A stretch of DNA of 47,827 nucleotides from Streptomyces cahuitamycinicus. GTDB taxonomy: Bacteria; Actinomycetota; Actinomycetes; Streptomycetales; Streptomycetaceae. Within the stretch, counting starts at the first letter, position 1; each line of letters begins with the position of its first letter. The DNA lies in contig NZ_POUC01000015.1 in assembly GCF_002891435.1 (NCBI RefSeq), positions 1 through 47,827 on the forward strand. The letters are read 5' to 3'. Shown here in pieces: positions 40,984-47,827 of the stretch. Below the pieces are notes generated by a model. That model was not told where the DNA came from, ran no database searches, and was given only the letters and a program-made list of their open reading frames with translations. The position numbers and the translations under genes are program-made.

Positions 40984-41524
40984 CTGTCATCTCCACCAGT
41001 TTGACGACGGTGTTCCAGTTGCGGGTCGTGGCGATCACGCCTTTGCCGATGCGCGGTTTCGACAGGTGTTCGGCCAGTTTGGAGCGGCCCAGGCCGTTCG
41101 GGGCGTACAGGTACAGGGCCCGGTCGCCGAGGCGGAACTCCTCGGGGAGGTAGGCGTCCCGGTCGATCTCCGCGAAGCGGTCGGGGGTGACGGGCGCGGA
41201 GAAGTAGGTGACGTGGAGCTGTTTGGGTTCCAGGTCGGCGGCGGGGAACGGACAGGCGTCGGCGATCGCCCGCAGATACGCGTGGTCGCGCACGATCACG
41301 TCGACGCCGAAGCCGAAGCGCCGCTCGATGGCCTGCGCGATCTCGCGGGCCAGTGACTCCTCGCCGCGGTGGCCGGAGGAGAACACGGCCTGGCCGCTCT
41401 GCAGGTAGGTGCGGACGTCGCCGTGGCCGAGGTCCGCCAGGAGCGTGCGCAGGTCCGCCATGGGGACGTTCCTGCTGCCGCCCACGTTGATGCCGCGCAG
41501 CAGGGCCGCGTATGTCGTCGTCAT
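40976..41524 (-). CDS. DUF1697 family protein
   Basis: The protein has 182 residues. It starts with the family signature TTYAALLRGINVGG and continues with VRTYLQSGQAVFSS and RNWNTVVKLVEM. The family is widespread and of unknown function. ATG 41524 is preceded at six bases by TATCGT (41536-41531), a fair -10 box, and by no ribosome site, so the mRNA is probably leaderless. A DUF4440 gene follows in the same operon. Confidence 0.88.
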   Translation of the reverse strand: MTTTYAALLRGINVGGSRNVPMADLRTLLADLGHGDVRTYLQSGQAVFSSGHRGEESLAREIAQAIERRFGFGVDVIVRDHAYLRAIADACPFPAADLEPKQLHVTYFSAPVTPDRFAEIDRDAYLPEEFRLGDRALYLYAPNGLGRSKLAEHLSKPRIGKGVIATTRNWNTVVKLVEMTGA

Positions 41525-41540
41525 CCACTCACGATAAAGC

Positions 41541-41575
41541 GGCCGTCGTGCCCCGTGGGGGTGGGCACGACGGCC
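41541..41575. repeat. Perfect 13-base-pair inverted repeat
   Basis: GGCCGTCGTGCCC (41541-41553) pairs exactly with GGGCACGACGGCC (41563-41575) around nine bases. It lies between the divergent DUF1697 and MMPL genes, just upstream of the probable DUF1697 -10 box. It could be an operator or cruciform rather than a terminator. Confidence 0.75.
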
Positions 41576-41863
41576 GCCGCGGGCAGCTGCCCGGCCCCGT
41601 AAATTACTCACCGGTCTTCGCGTGGCACAACCGTCTGCCCAGGATCCACACACCCGAGGAGCCCGAAATGTCTGGCGATAGGTGTAAGGGACCACAGTGG
41701 GCGGGGGTCCTCCCCAGTGGGGAGAGGGCTCGCTCCATCGGGATGAGTGCGGGCCCCGCCAGTTCACCGGACAGCACGACGAGATGGCTTTATCCGACCC
41801 ATACCTTCGAAGGGAGAGGGGCGGCAGGGGGCCGCCACCGCATCTCGAGGGGGCAAGCCCGTC
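41576..41863. other. Leader region of the MMPL gene
   Basis: No recognisable gene. It holds a small hairpin (CTCCCC-AGT-GGGGAG near 41711-41725) and AT-richer boxes (CTTTATCC, CATACCTTCG) that could be promoter parts. An ORF starting at 41668 with GAGGAG upstream would overlap the MMPL gene and looks non-coding. Confidence 0.4.
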
Positions 41864-44116
41864 ATGGGGAACCGAGACAAACGGGCGCGGGGCCTCGCCG
41901 CCCGGGCCGGCGGCTGGAGCGCCCGGCACCGATGGGCTGCCGTCGGAATCTGGGTCCTGTTCGTCGTCCTGGCGATGGGGCTCGGTTCGGCAGCGGGCCG
42001 GGTCGACGTCAAGGACAGCGACCAGCTGAAGGGCGAGACGCACACCGCCGCGCGGATCATCGAGGACGCCGGGATCGACGAGCCGGCCAGTGAGAACGTT
42101 CTGATCCAGGCCAAGGGCGGTGACCTGAAGGCGACGGACGCCGAGTTCCGGGACGCCGTCGACGCCGTCGTGCGCGCGGTCGAGGGGACCGGCCGGGTCA
42201 CCGAGGTCGCCTCGCCGTACGACACGAAGACGATCTCCAAGGACGGCCGCAGCGCGCTCGTGCAGTTCGACATGCGCGGCGAGCCGGACACCGCCGGCGA
42301 GCGGGTCGAGCCGGTGCTGAAGGCCGTCGAGGGGGTACAGCAGGACCACGAGGCGCTGCGGATCGAGGAGATCGGCGGCGCCAGCATGATGAAGACGTTC
42401 GACGACGCGTTCGGCGACGACTTCAAGAAGGCCGAGTACTCCGCGGTGCCGGTGGCCTTCGGCATCCTGCTCATCGCGTTCGGCGCGCTGGTCGCGGCGC
42501 TGCTGCCGGTGGTGCTGGCGATCACCGCGATCATGGCGACGATGGGGCTGATGGGCGTCGTCAGCCACGTCATGCCGATGAGCGACACCGCGAACTCCGT
42601 GATGCTGCTGGTCGGTCTGGCCGTCGGCGTCGACTACTGCCTGTTCTACCTGCGCCGCGAGCGCGAGGAGCGCGAGGCCGGCCGGGACGCGCAGACGGCC
42701 CTGAGGATCGCCGCCGCGACCAGCGGCCGGGCGATCGTCGTCTCGGGTGTCACGGTGTGCGTGGCGATGGCGGGCATGCTGTTCACCGGCCTCGCCGAGT
42801 TCGAGGCGATGGGCCTGGCCTCGCTGATGGTGGTGGCCGTGGCGATGGTGGGGTCCGTGACCGTGCTGCCCGCGCTGCTGTCGCTGCTCGGCGGGCGCGT
42901 CGAGAAGGGCCGCATACCGTTCCTGCGCAGGCGCAAGCGGAGCGGCGGCGGTCAGGACAGCCGGTTCTGGACGGCCGTGCTGCGGCGCGTCCTCGCCAGG
43001 CCGGTGATCGCGGTGGCGGTCGCGACCGGAGCGCTGCTGGCCATCGCGGCTCCCGCGCTCGGCATGAAGACGCAGCAGCTCACGCTGGACCAGGAGTTCG
43101 GCGACTCGCTGCCGATCGTCCAGACGTACAACCGGCTCAACGAGGCCTTCCCGGGCGGTTCCGAGCCGGCCGAGGTGGTCGTGAAGGCCGACGACATCAA
43201 CGCGCCCGAGGTGAAGTCCGCGCTCGCCGACTTCCGTGACCGGGCGATCAGTTCGGGCGCCTCGCGCGGTCCGGTGGAGATCAAGCTGCACGACGCGCAG
43301 AACGTGGCGTTCGTCTACGTCCCGCTCGTCGGCGGTTCCGACCAGGACAAGGCGGGCGCGAGCCTGGACAAGCTGCGTGACGAGGTGCGTCCGGCCACGC
43401 TCGGCAGGGTCGACGGGGTCGAGGCGCCCGTCACCGGGCAGGTCGCGGGTTCCAAGGACTTCAACGACCAACTGGCGGGCGCTGTCGTCCCGGTGTTCGC
43501 GTTCGTCGTGGTCTTCGCCTTCGCGCTGATGCTGCTGTCGTTCCGCTCGCTGACCATCGCCATCACGTCGATCGTGCTGAACCTGCTGTCGGTGGGTGCC
43601 GCCTACGGCATCCTCGTCGCCGTTTTCCAGCACGGCTGGGGCGCATCCCTGGTGGGCGCGGAGGGCGTCGGCGCGATCATCACCTGGCTGCCGCTGTTCC
43701 TCTTCGTCATCCTGTTCGGCCTGTCGATGGACTACCACGTGTTCGTGGTCTCCCGGATCCGCGAGGCGCGGCTGCGGGGGCTGACGACGAAGGACGCGAT
43801 CCGGCACGGCGTGGTCACCACGGCCGGGGTCGTCACCAGTGCCGCCGTCATCATGGTCGCCGTGTTCGCGATCTTCGGGACGCTGTCCATGCAGTCCATG
43901 AAGCAGATGGGTGTGGGCCTCGCGGCGGCGGTGCTCATCGACGCGACGATCATCCGGGGCGTGCTGCTGCCGGCCGTGATGGCGCTGCTCGGCGAGCGCA
44001 ACTGGTACCTGCCGAAGTGGCTGCACCGGCTGCCGGACCTCACGCACGACGAGACGCCCCAGGCGGTCCCCGGACCGGCGGCGCGGGACGACGAGGGCGA
44101 GCCCCTCAAGGTCTGA
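41864..44116 (+). CDS. MMPL-family (RND-type) membrane transporter
   Basis: The protein has 750 residues and about twelve membrane segments in two halves, each following a large extracytoplasmic domain (about 45-185 and 390-540). Conserved stretches include VGVDYCLFYLRREREE and GLSMDYHVFVVSRIREA, which carry the proton-relay Asp-Tyr pairs of MMPL proteins. It probably exports a lipid or small molecule using the proton gradient. ATG 41864 has GAGGGGG about ten bases upstream. A strong terminator follows. Confidence 0.92.
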   Translation: MGNRDKRARGLAARAGGWSARHRWAAVGIWVLFVVLAMGLGSAAGRVDVKDSDQLKGETHTAARIIEDAGIDEPASENVLIQAKGGDLKATDAEFRDAVDAVVRAVEGTGRVTEVASPYDTKTISKDGRSALVQFDMRGEPDTAGERVEPVLKAVEGVQQDHEALRIEEIGGASMMKTFDDAFGDDFKKAEYSAVPVAFGILLIAFGALVAALLPVVLAITAIMATMGLMGVVSHVMPMSDTANSVMLLVGLAVGVDYCLFYLRREREEREAGRDAQTALRIAAATSGRAIVVSGVTVCVAMAGMLFTGLAEFEAMGLASLMVVAVAMVGSVTVLPALLSLLGGRVEKGRIPFLRRRKRSGGGQDSRFWTAVLRRVLARPVIAVAVATGALLAIAAPALGMKTQQLTLDQEFGDSLPIVQTYNRLNEAFPGGSEPAEVVVKADDINAPEVKSALADFRDRAISSGASRGPVEIKLHDAQNVAFVYVPLVGGSDQDKAGASLDKLRDEVRPATLGRVDGVEAPVTGQVAGSKDFNDQLAGAVVPVFAFVVVFAFALMLLSFRSLTIAITSIVLNLLSVGAAYGILVAVFQHGWGASLVGAEGVGAIITWLPLFLFVILFGLSMDYHVFVVSRIREARLRGLTTKDAIRHGVVTTAGVVTSAAVIMVAVFAIFGTLSMQSMKQMGVGLAAAVLIDATIIRGVLLPAVMALLGERNWYLPKWLHRLPDLTHDETPQAVPGPAARDDEGEPLKV

Positions 44117-44132
44117 TCTCCGCGACGGAGAC

Positions 44133-44170
44133 AAGGGCCCGTTGGTTGCCGGGGCAACCAACGGGCCCTT
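44133..44170. terminator. Perfect 17-base-pair terminator hairpin after MMPL gene
   Basis: AAGGGCCCGTTGGTTGC (44133-44149) pairs exactly with GCAACCAACGGGCCCTT (44154-44170) around CGGG. The A/T flanks make it effective in both directions. Confidence 0.92.
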
Positions 44171-44180
44171 CGCTGCCCAG

Positions 44181-44255
44181 TGTCAGGTGCCCTGTGTCAG
44201 GTCCCGTGTCAGGTCCCGTGTCAGGTCCCGTGTCAGGTGCTCAGCGTCAGGTCAG
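44181..44255. repeat. 12-base tandem repeat (TGTCAGGTCCCG)
   Basis: Three exact units (44195-44206, 44207-44218, 44219-44230) are flanked by diverged partial copies such as TGTCAGGTGC. The array reaches the 3' end of the small minus-strand gene at 44247. Confidence 0.85.
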
Positions 44256-44564
44256 GCGCCGCACCTGGAGGACCTCCGCGTCGCAGCGCACGATCTCCAG
44301 CTCCCGGTCCGGGCGGGCGCCCCCGAAGGTGAGCGCGATGCGGCGGCCCGGCACGAGCCGCCAGCGACCGGGCACGGCGCCGGGGGCGTCACCGCGTCCC
44401 AGCGGATGGTCGACGAAGGTGCCGTCGGGCGCGAACTCCATGCCGCGGCGCCCGCGCGCGGGCGGGAAGGGAAAGTCCTCGGGCCGGTAGACCCGCACGT
44501 CCTCGTGGTCCTCCTCGTAGGAGTGGAGCCACGGGCGGAACAGGCCCGACGGGGACTCTCGCAT
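44247..44564 (-). CDS. Small protein of unknown function (105 residues)
   Basis: The sequence reads RESPSGLFRPWLHSYEEDHE, DVRVYRPEDFPFPPARGRRG, then a beta-rich half (GRWRLVPGRRIALTFGGA) ending DAEVLQVRRLT. I do not recognise a named family; the layout suggests a single-domain beta-barrel. ATG 44564 has GAGGTGG seven bases upstream; GTG 44597 is a weaker start. Its terminus meets the tandem repeat. Confidence 0.65.
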   Translation of the reverse strand: MRESPSGLFRPWLHSYEEDHEDVRVYRPEDFPFPPARGRRGMEFAPDGTFVDHPLGRGDAPGAVPGRWRLVPGRRIALTFGGARPDRELEIVRCDAEVLQVRRLT

Positions 44565-44598
44565 GCCCGGCCACCTCACTCGTCCAAAGCCGTCCACA

Positions 44599-44628
44599 TT
44601 GCCGCTCTTGTACCGAAGTGACTAGAAT
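44599..44628 (+). promoter_or_regulatory. HrdB-like promoter of the metalloprotease gene
   Basis: TTGCCG (44599-44604), an 18-base spacer and TAGAAT (44623-44628), close to consensus. Transcription should start near 44635. Confidence 0.65.
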
Positions 44629-44765
44629 TACCAGTGTATGGGTTCGGAGGGGACGGGCAACCGAACGCTCCGCCCGGCGTCGCCCGGCCCTCGCCGCGCG
44701 TGACAGACGCGCAGTTTCCGCAGCCGCGTGTGCGGCACACTCCCAGCTCCCCCGAGGGGCAAACC

Positions 44766-45716
44766 ATGTCCGATGCGCAGGCGTTCCTTCGCGCCACCTC
44801 GCCCGACTACAGCCGCTGGTGCGGCGCCATGGAGGTGCACCGCAGACTCCTCACCCTGAACCCGGAGTACGCCGAGAACCGGGCCCTGATCGAGAACACC
44901 GCGTTCGCCTACGAGTCGATGGAGCAGGTCACCGCCCGTCAGGGCCTCATCGACATCCCCGTCGTCGTGCACGTCGTGCACAACACCCCCGAGCAGAACG
45001 TGAGCGACGCCCAGATCCACAGTCAGATCGACGTGCTCAACCAGGACTTCCGCGCGAGCAACCCGGACGTGAGCAAGGTACCGGCGGTCTGGCAGGACCT
45101 GGTGGCCGACGCCCGCCTGCAGTTCCACCTCGCCCGGACCGACCCGCTGGGCCGCCCCACGGACGGCATCACGCGGACTCAGACCACGAACCCGGGCTGG
45201 GACACCGACGACCTGGTCAAGTTCAGCCTCAGCGGCGGTCAGGACGCCTGGCCGGCGGACATCTACCTGAATCTCTGGGTCTGTCAGCTGCGCCGCGGGC
45301 TGCTGGGCTACGCCCAGTTCCCGGGGGGCGCCGCCTCCACGGACGGCGTGGTCGTCACGCACACCGCCCTCGGGACCACCGGCACCGCCACCGCGCCGTT
45401 CGACGGCGGCCGCACGGCTGTGCACGAGATCGGGCACTGGCTGAACCTGCGGCACATCTGGGGCGACGACGACGAGGGCTGCAACGGCAGCGACTTCGTG
45501 GCGGACACCCCCAACCAGGCCGGAGCGAACGCCGGTTCGCCCCGCTTCCCCCATGTGACGTGCGGCAACGCGCCCGACGGCGACATGTTCATGAACTACA
45601 TGGACTACACCGACGACGCCGCGATGTTCATGTTCACCAAGGGCCAGTCGGCGCGCATGGACGCCACGCTCGACAACGCCCGCCTGACCCTCACCCGTCA
45701 GGCCGTCGCGGTGTGA
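44766..45716 (+). CDS. M43-type zinc metalloprotease (pappalysin/cytophagalysin group)
   Basis: The protein has 316 residues. The zinc site is [17 protein letters not shown] (HEXXHxxxLxH), and the Met-turn is MNYMDYTDD, both of the M43 family. N-terminal to this are [16 protein letters not shown] and [14 protein letters not shown], also conserved. No signal peptide is visible. ATG 44766 has GAGGGG six bases upstream. The frame stays open upstream to GTG 44634, next to the promoter, so a leaderless longer form is possible. It is convergent with the glycosyltransferase gene. Confidence 0.87.
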   Translation: MSDAQAFLRATSPDYSRWCGAMEVHRRLLTLNPEYAENRALIENTAFAYESMEQVTARQGLIDIPVVVHVVHNTPEQNVSDAQIHSQIDVLNQDFRASNPDVSKVPAVWQDLVADARLQFHLARTDPLGRPTDGITRTQTTNPGWDTDDLVKFSLSGGQDAWPADIYLNLWVCQLRRGLLGYAQFPGGAASTDGVVVTHTALGTTGTATAPFDGGRTAVHEIGHWLNLRHIWGDDDEGCNGSDFVADTPNQAGANAGSPRFPHVTCGNAPDGDMFMNYMDYTDDAAMFMFTKGQSARMDATLDNARLTLTRQAVAV

Positions 45717-45729
45717 CGACGGCCTGACG
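45696..45729. terminator. Perfect 12-base-pair terminator hairpin between convergent genes
   Basis: CGTCAGGCCGTC (45696-45707) pairs exactly with GACGGCCTGACG (45718-45729) over ten bases. The 5' arm lies in the last codons of the protease gene. It can serve both converging transcripts. Confidence 0.8.
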
Positions 45730-45742
45730 CGGCAGGGCGGCT

Positions 45743-46945
45743 TCAGCCTCGCCGGGCGGGCAGTTCCGCCTCGATGAGGTCGGCGGCGCGCCCGGTGCCG
45801 CCCTCCTCGGCGGTTCGGGCCTGGAGTTCCTTCAGACGGCGGGCCACCTCCGGGTCGCCGGTCAGGGCGAGGGCCGCCGCGCGCAGGGTCTCGCCGGTCG
45901 CCTCCTCCGTGGGCAGGTACCGGGCCACACCAAGACCTTGGAGCATCTCCGCGTTGCCGAACTGGTCCACGGCCTGCGGTACGGCGATCATCGGAGTGGC
46001 GGTGGCGAGGCCCTCCTGGCTGCCACCCGCGCCCGCGTGCGTGACGAACAGGTCGGCCTGCTTCAGGATCGCCAACTGCGGTACCCAGGTACGCACCTCG
46101 ACGTCGGCCGGGACGTCGGCGAATTCCGCCGGGTCGACGTGCTTGCCGACCGAGAGCACCAGGTGCCAGCCGGGCAGGTCGCCGAACGCCTCGACGCACG
46201 CCCGGTAGAAGCCGGGCTGCTTCGTGAAGGCCGACCCGAGGGACACGAGCACGACCTTCTCCGCGTCGGCCGGCCGCTGCCACTCCCCCTCGGCGGTGCG
46301 ATCGCCCTGGCAGGTGCCGACGAACGAGTACACCCGCTCGTCGACACGGTCCGCGTTCGGCTGGAGCGCCTCGGGGAACAGGACGATCGAGCGGTCGGGC
46401 CGGCCCCCGAAGTCGTCGGGGTGCAGGGTGATCCCGTTCTCCTCCAGCCAGGCCTGGAAGCGGGCGTAGTAGGCCTGCCCCCGCTCGGTCTTCTTCGGCT
46501 CCTCCCACAGGGGCCGGGCGACCTCCTCCTCGTATCCCTCCCAGGCGACCATGGCCGGTGAGAGGGAGACCGCGGGGACGCCCCAGCGGTGGGCGAGGAC
46601 CCGGCCCGGGTAGGAGGCGATGTCGTGCAGGACGAGGTCCGGCTCGTCACCCTCGTAGGCCTCGATCAGCTGCGGGAGGGCCTGGATCGCGTCGTCGAGG
46701 AACGGCTCCACGTTGTCCAGCAGCGTGCTCCCCCACGCCTCCGGGTCGTCGTCGGGCGAGGGCAGCGTCGACTTCCAGGGTTTCACCTCGGCACCGGTGC
46801 CCGCGACCTTGTCCGCGAAGACGGGCGGGATGGCGTAGGTCACCCGGTGGCCGCGCGCCACGAGCTCGCGGATCACCTCCAGACTCGGGTTCACGTGGCC
46901 GTGGGCGGCGATGGAGAACATGGCGATGTGCGCGCGACTGGTCAT
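45743..46945 (-). CDS. mgt: Macrolide-inactivating glycosyltransferase (GT1, Mgt-type)
   Basis: The protein has 400 residues in two Rossmann domains. The N-terminal [20 protein letters not shown], mid [12 protein letters not shown] and C-terminal [32 protein letters not shown] are hallmarks of macrolide glycosyltransferases, which transfer glucose from UDP-glucose to macrolides and inactivate them. ATG 46945 has no ribosome site and is seven bases after a -10 box, so it is probably leaderless. It lies 41 bases after the Erm-type gene, an arrangement I recall from S. lividans lrm-mgt. Its own promoter with a palindrome suggests separate control. Confidence 0.88.
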   Translation of the reverse strand: MTSRAHIAMFSIAAHGHVNPSLEVIRELVARGHRVTYAIPPVFADKVAGTGAEVKPWKSTLPSPDDDPEAWGSTLLDNVEPFLDDAIQALPQLIEAYEGDEPDLVLHDIASYPGRVLAHRWGVPAVSLSPAMVAWEGYEEEVARPLWEEPKKTERGQAYYARFQAWLEENGITLHPDDFGGRPDRSIVLFPEALQPNADRVDERVYSFVGTCQGDRTAEGEWQRPADAEKVVLVSLGSAFTKQPGFYRACVEAFGDLPGWHLVLSVGKHVDPAEFADVPADVEVRTWVPQLAILKQADLFVTHAGAGGSQEGLATATPMIAVPQAVDQFGNAEMLQGLGVARYLPTEEATGETLRAAALALTGDPEVARRLKELQARTAEEGGTGRAADLIEAELPARRG

Positions 46946-46952
46946 ACGCCCG

Positions 46953-46982
46953 ACCGTATGCGAGACGAGACGTCTCGTGCAA
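46953..46982 (-). promoter_or_regulatory. Leaderless promoter of the macrolide glycosyltransferase gene with an operator-like palindrome
   Basis: On the minus strand, TTGCAC (46982-46977), an 18-base spacer and TACGGT (46958-46953), then seven bases to the ATG. The spacer holds the perfect palindrome ACGAGACGTCTCGT (46965-46978), likely a repressor site. CATACG and CGTATG flank the -10 to start region. Confidence 0.7.
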
Positions 46983-46986
46983 CCTC

Positions 46987-47772
46987 TTAGATCGACGAGG
47001 TCAGCACCTCGTGCAGGCGCAGCCACCGCGCCGGGGCCACCTCGCCCACCAGCACGCCCCGGTCCAGCCGCGCCGCCCGGAACGCGGCGTCCACCCGCCG
47101 TCTCGGATGGGCCCCGCGCAGCGAGGCGTGCAGTGAGCCGCCCGCCCCGGAGAAGCCCAGCTCGACCAGGGACCGCCAGCTGCGCCAGGCGCCGTCGTCG
47201 AGCAGCGGGGTCTCACGCCGCTCCACGCGGAGCACGCCGGCGTCCACGCGCGGCACCGGCCGGAAGCTGCGCCGGCCGACCCGGCCGAGCAGCCGCCACT
47301 CGAAGCGGGGCCAGCTCCGGACCGTCAGCAGCGTCCAACTGCCGTAGTCCCCGGTGCGTTTGCGGGCGTACTCGAGCTGGGTGAGCAGGGTGGCGTCGGT
47401 GAGGGCGGGGGCGCGCAGACACCAGTCGACGCCGTCCGCGGTCCGGGAGAACGGCACGTTCCCGGCGACCGAGAAGGCCGTACGGGGCGGACGCGCGGCC
47501 AGGAAATCACCTTCGACGACACACACCTGCGGGGTGCCGGAGAAACGGGCGCGCAGCACGGGCGCGAGCCGCGGGTCGATCTCGTACGCGCGCAGCTCCT
47601 GGCAGCGCGCGGCCAGTGGGGCGGTCAACGCACCTTTGCCGGCGCCGACTTCGAGCAGCAGCGAGACGGTGCCCGGCCGTGGGACGGCGAGCCGGGCGAA
47701 GCGTTCCGCGGCGGCACGGTCGGCGAGGAAGTTCTGCGAGAGGGCGCGGGAGAGCGCGGTGGGGCGGGCCAT
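46987..47772 (-). CDS. lrm: Erm-type 23S rRNA (adenine-N6) methyltransferase
   Basis: The protein has 261 residues. It starts [20 protein letters not shown], the LSQNFL signature of the Erm/KsgA family. SAM-binding motif I is [16 protein letters not shown], and motif IV is AGNVPF, where Erm enzymes have NxPY/F. A short C-terminal basic domain follows. It methylates A2058-type sites of 23S rRNA and should give lincosamide (and some macrolide) resistance; the symbol is by similarity to S. lividans lrm. ATG 47772 has AAGGAC about eight bases upstream. It is followed by the glycosyltransferase gene. Confidence 0.85.
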   Translation of the reverse strand: MARPTALSRALSQNFLADRAAAERFARLAVPRPGTVSLLLEVGAGKGALTAPLAARCQELRAYEIDPRLAPVLRARFSGTPQVCVVEGDFLAARPPRTAFSVAGNVPFSRTADGVDWCLRAPALTDATLLTQLEYARKRTGDYGSWTLLTVRSWPRFEWRLLGRVGRRSFRPVPRVDAGVLRVERRETPLLDDGAWRSWRSLVELGFSGAGGSLHASLRGAHPRRRVDAAFRAARLDRGVLVGEVAPARWLRLHEVLTSSI

Positions 47773-47827
47773 GGCCTGCGGGTCCTTGTCTTCCGGAAGG
47801 TGGAGAAGGGCAGACGAGGGCCCTGAC

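Noticed and set aside
41668..42093. ORF with GAGGAG ribosome-like site upstream of the MMPL gene
   Set aside because: The predicted peptide is low-complexity and most of it overlaps the MMPL gene out of frame.
40976..44161. Minus-strand frame of 1061 codons extending the DUF1697 gene
   Set aside because: It is antisense to the MMPL gene; the family start at 41524 is clear.

Overview
This window is high-GC actinobacterial chromosome, almost certainly from a Streptomyces. The signs are dense GC-rich third positions, Tat-type secreted glycan enzymes, LacI-controlled sugar ABC importers, HrdB-like promoters that are often leaderless, and the order of the sulfate-assimilation genes. From memory only, the cys block and the Erm-type methylase/macrolide glycosyltransferase pair look like the same blocks in S. 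coelicolor and S. lividans. No tRNA, rRNA, CRISPR array, transposase or prophage gene was seen.

Region 1 (1-19230) is a carbohydrate-utilisation region. A leftward operon of seven genes encodes a lipoprotein sugar-binding protein, two permeases, a right-handed beta-helix glycosidase (GH28-like), two sister secreted alginate-lyase-family enzymes (one a 1113-residue multidomain form) and the start of a carboxylesterase. It is divergent from a D-2-hydroxyacid dehydrogenase gene and a LacI regulator. A second, rightward operon has a binding protein, two permeases and a GH43 glycosidase, followed by a second LacI regulator. Neither importer has its own ATPase gene here, as is usual for Streptomyces importers that share MsiK. 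Three promoters have a TACRGT -10 box with a pseudo-palindrome of form AGNAANCGNTTNCT starting within four bases of it. Related sites (core GNAANCGNTTNC) lie further upstream, so the two operons look cross-connected.

Region 2 (19231-28808) is mixed housekeeping: a VOC protein, two AraC-type regulators, an NmrA-like oxidoreductase, a BrkB/YihY membrane protein with a pentapeptide-repeat tail, an AidB-like acyl-CoA dehydrogenase, a GAF-domain regulator, and an unrecognised secreted protein. A GNAT acetyltransferase (28875-29447) follows.

Region 3 (29487-39009) is the assimilatory sulfate operon. After a strong terminator come a palindrome and a 27-residue leader ORF of the RRHVDLxR...C type. 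Then follow sulfite reductase, a 62-residue double-CxxC protein, APS reductase (cysH), APS kinase (cysC), ATP sulfurylase (cysD, cysN), a sulfonate-type ABC importer and a sirohydrochlorin chelatase. Most junctions are ATGA or GTGA overlaps.

Region 4 (39010-47827) contains a probable pseudogene remnant, an orphan GvpL/GvpF gene, DUF4440-like and DUF1697 proteins, an MMPL transporter, a small unknown gene, an M43-type metalloprotease with no visible signal peptide, a macrolide glycosyltransferase and an Erm-type 23S rRNA methyltransferase. Several strong hairpin terminators and short tandem repeats separate these units.
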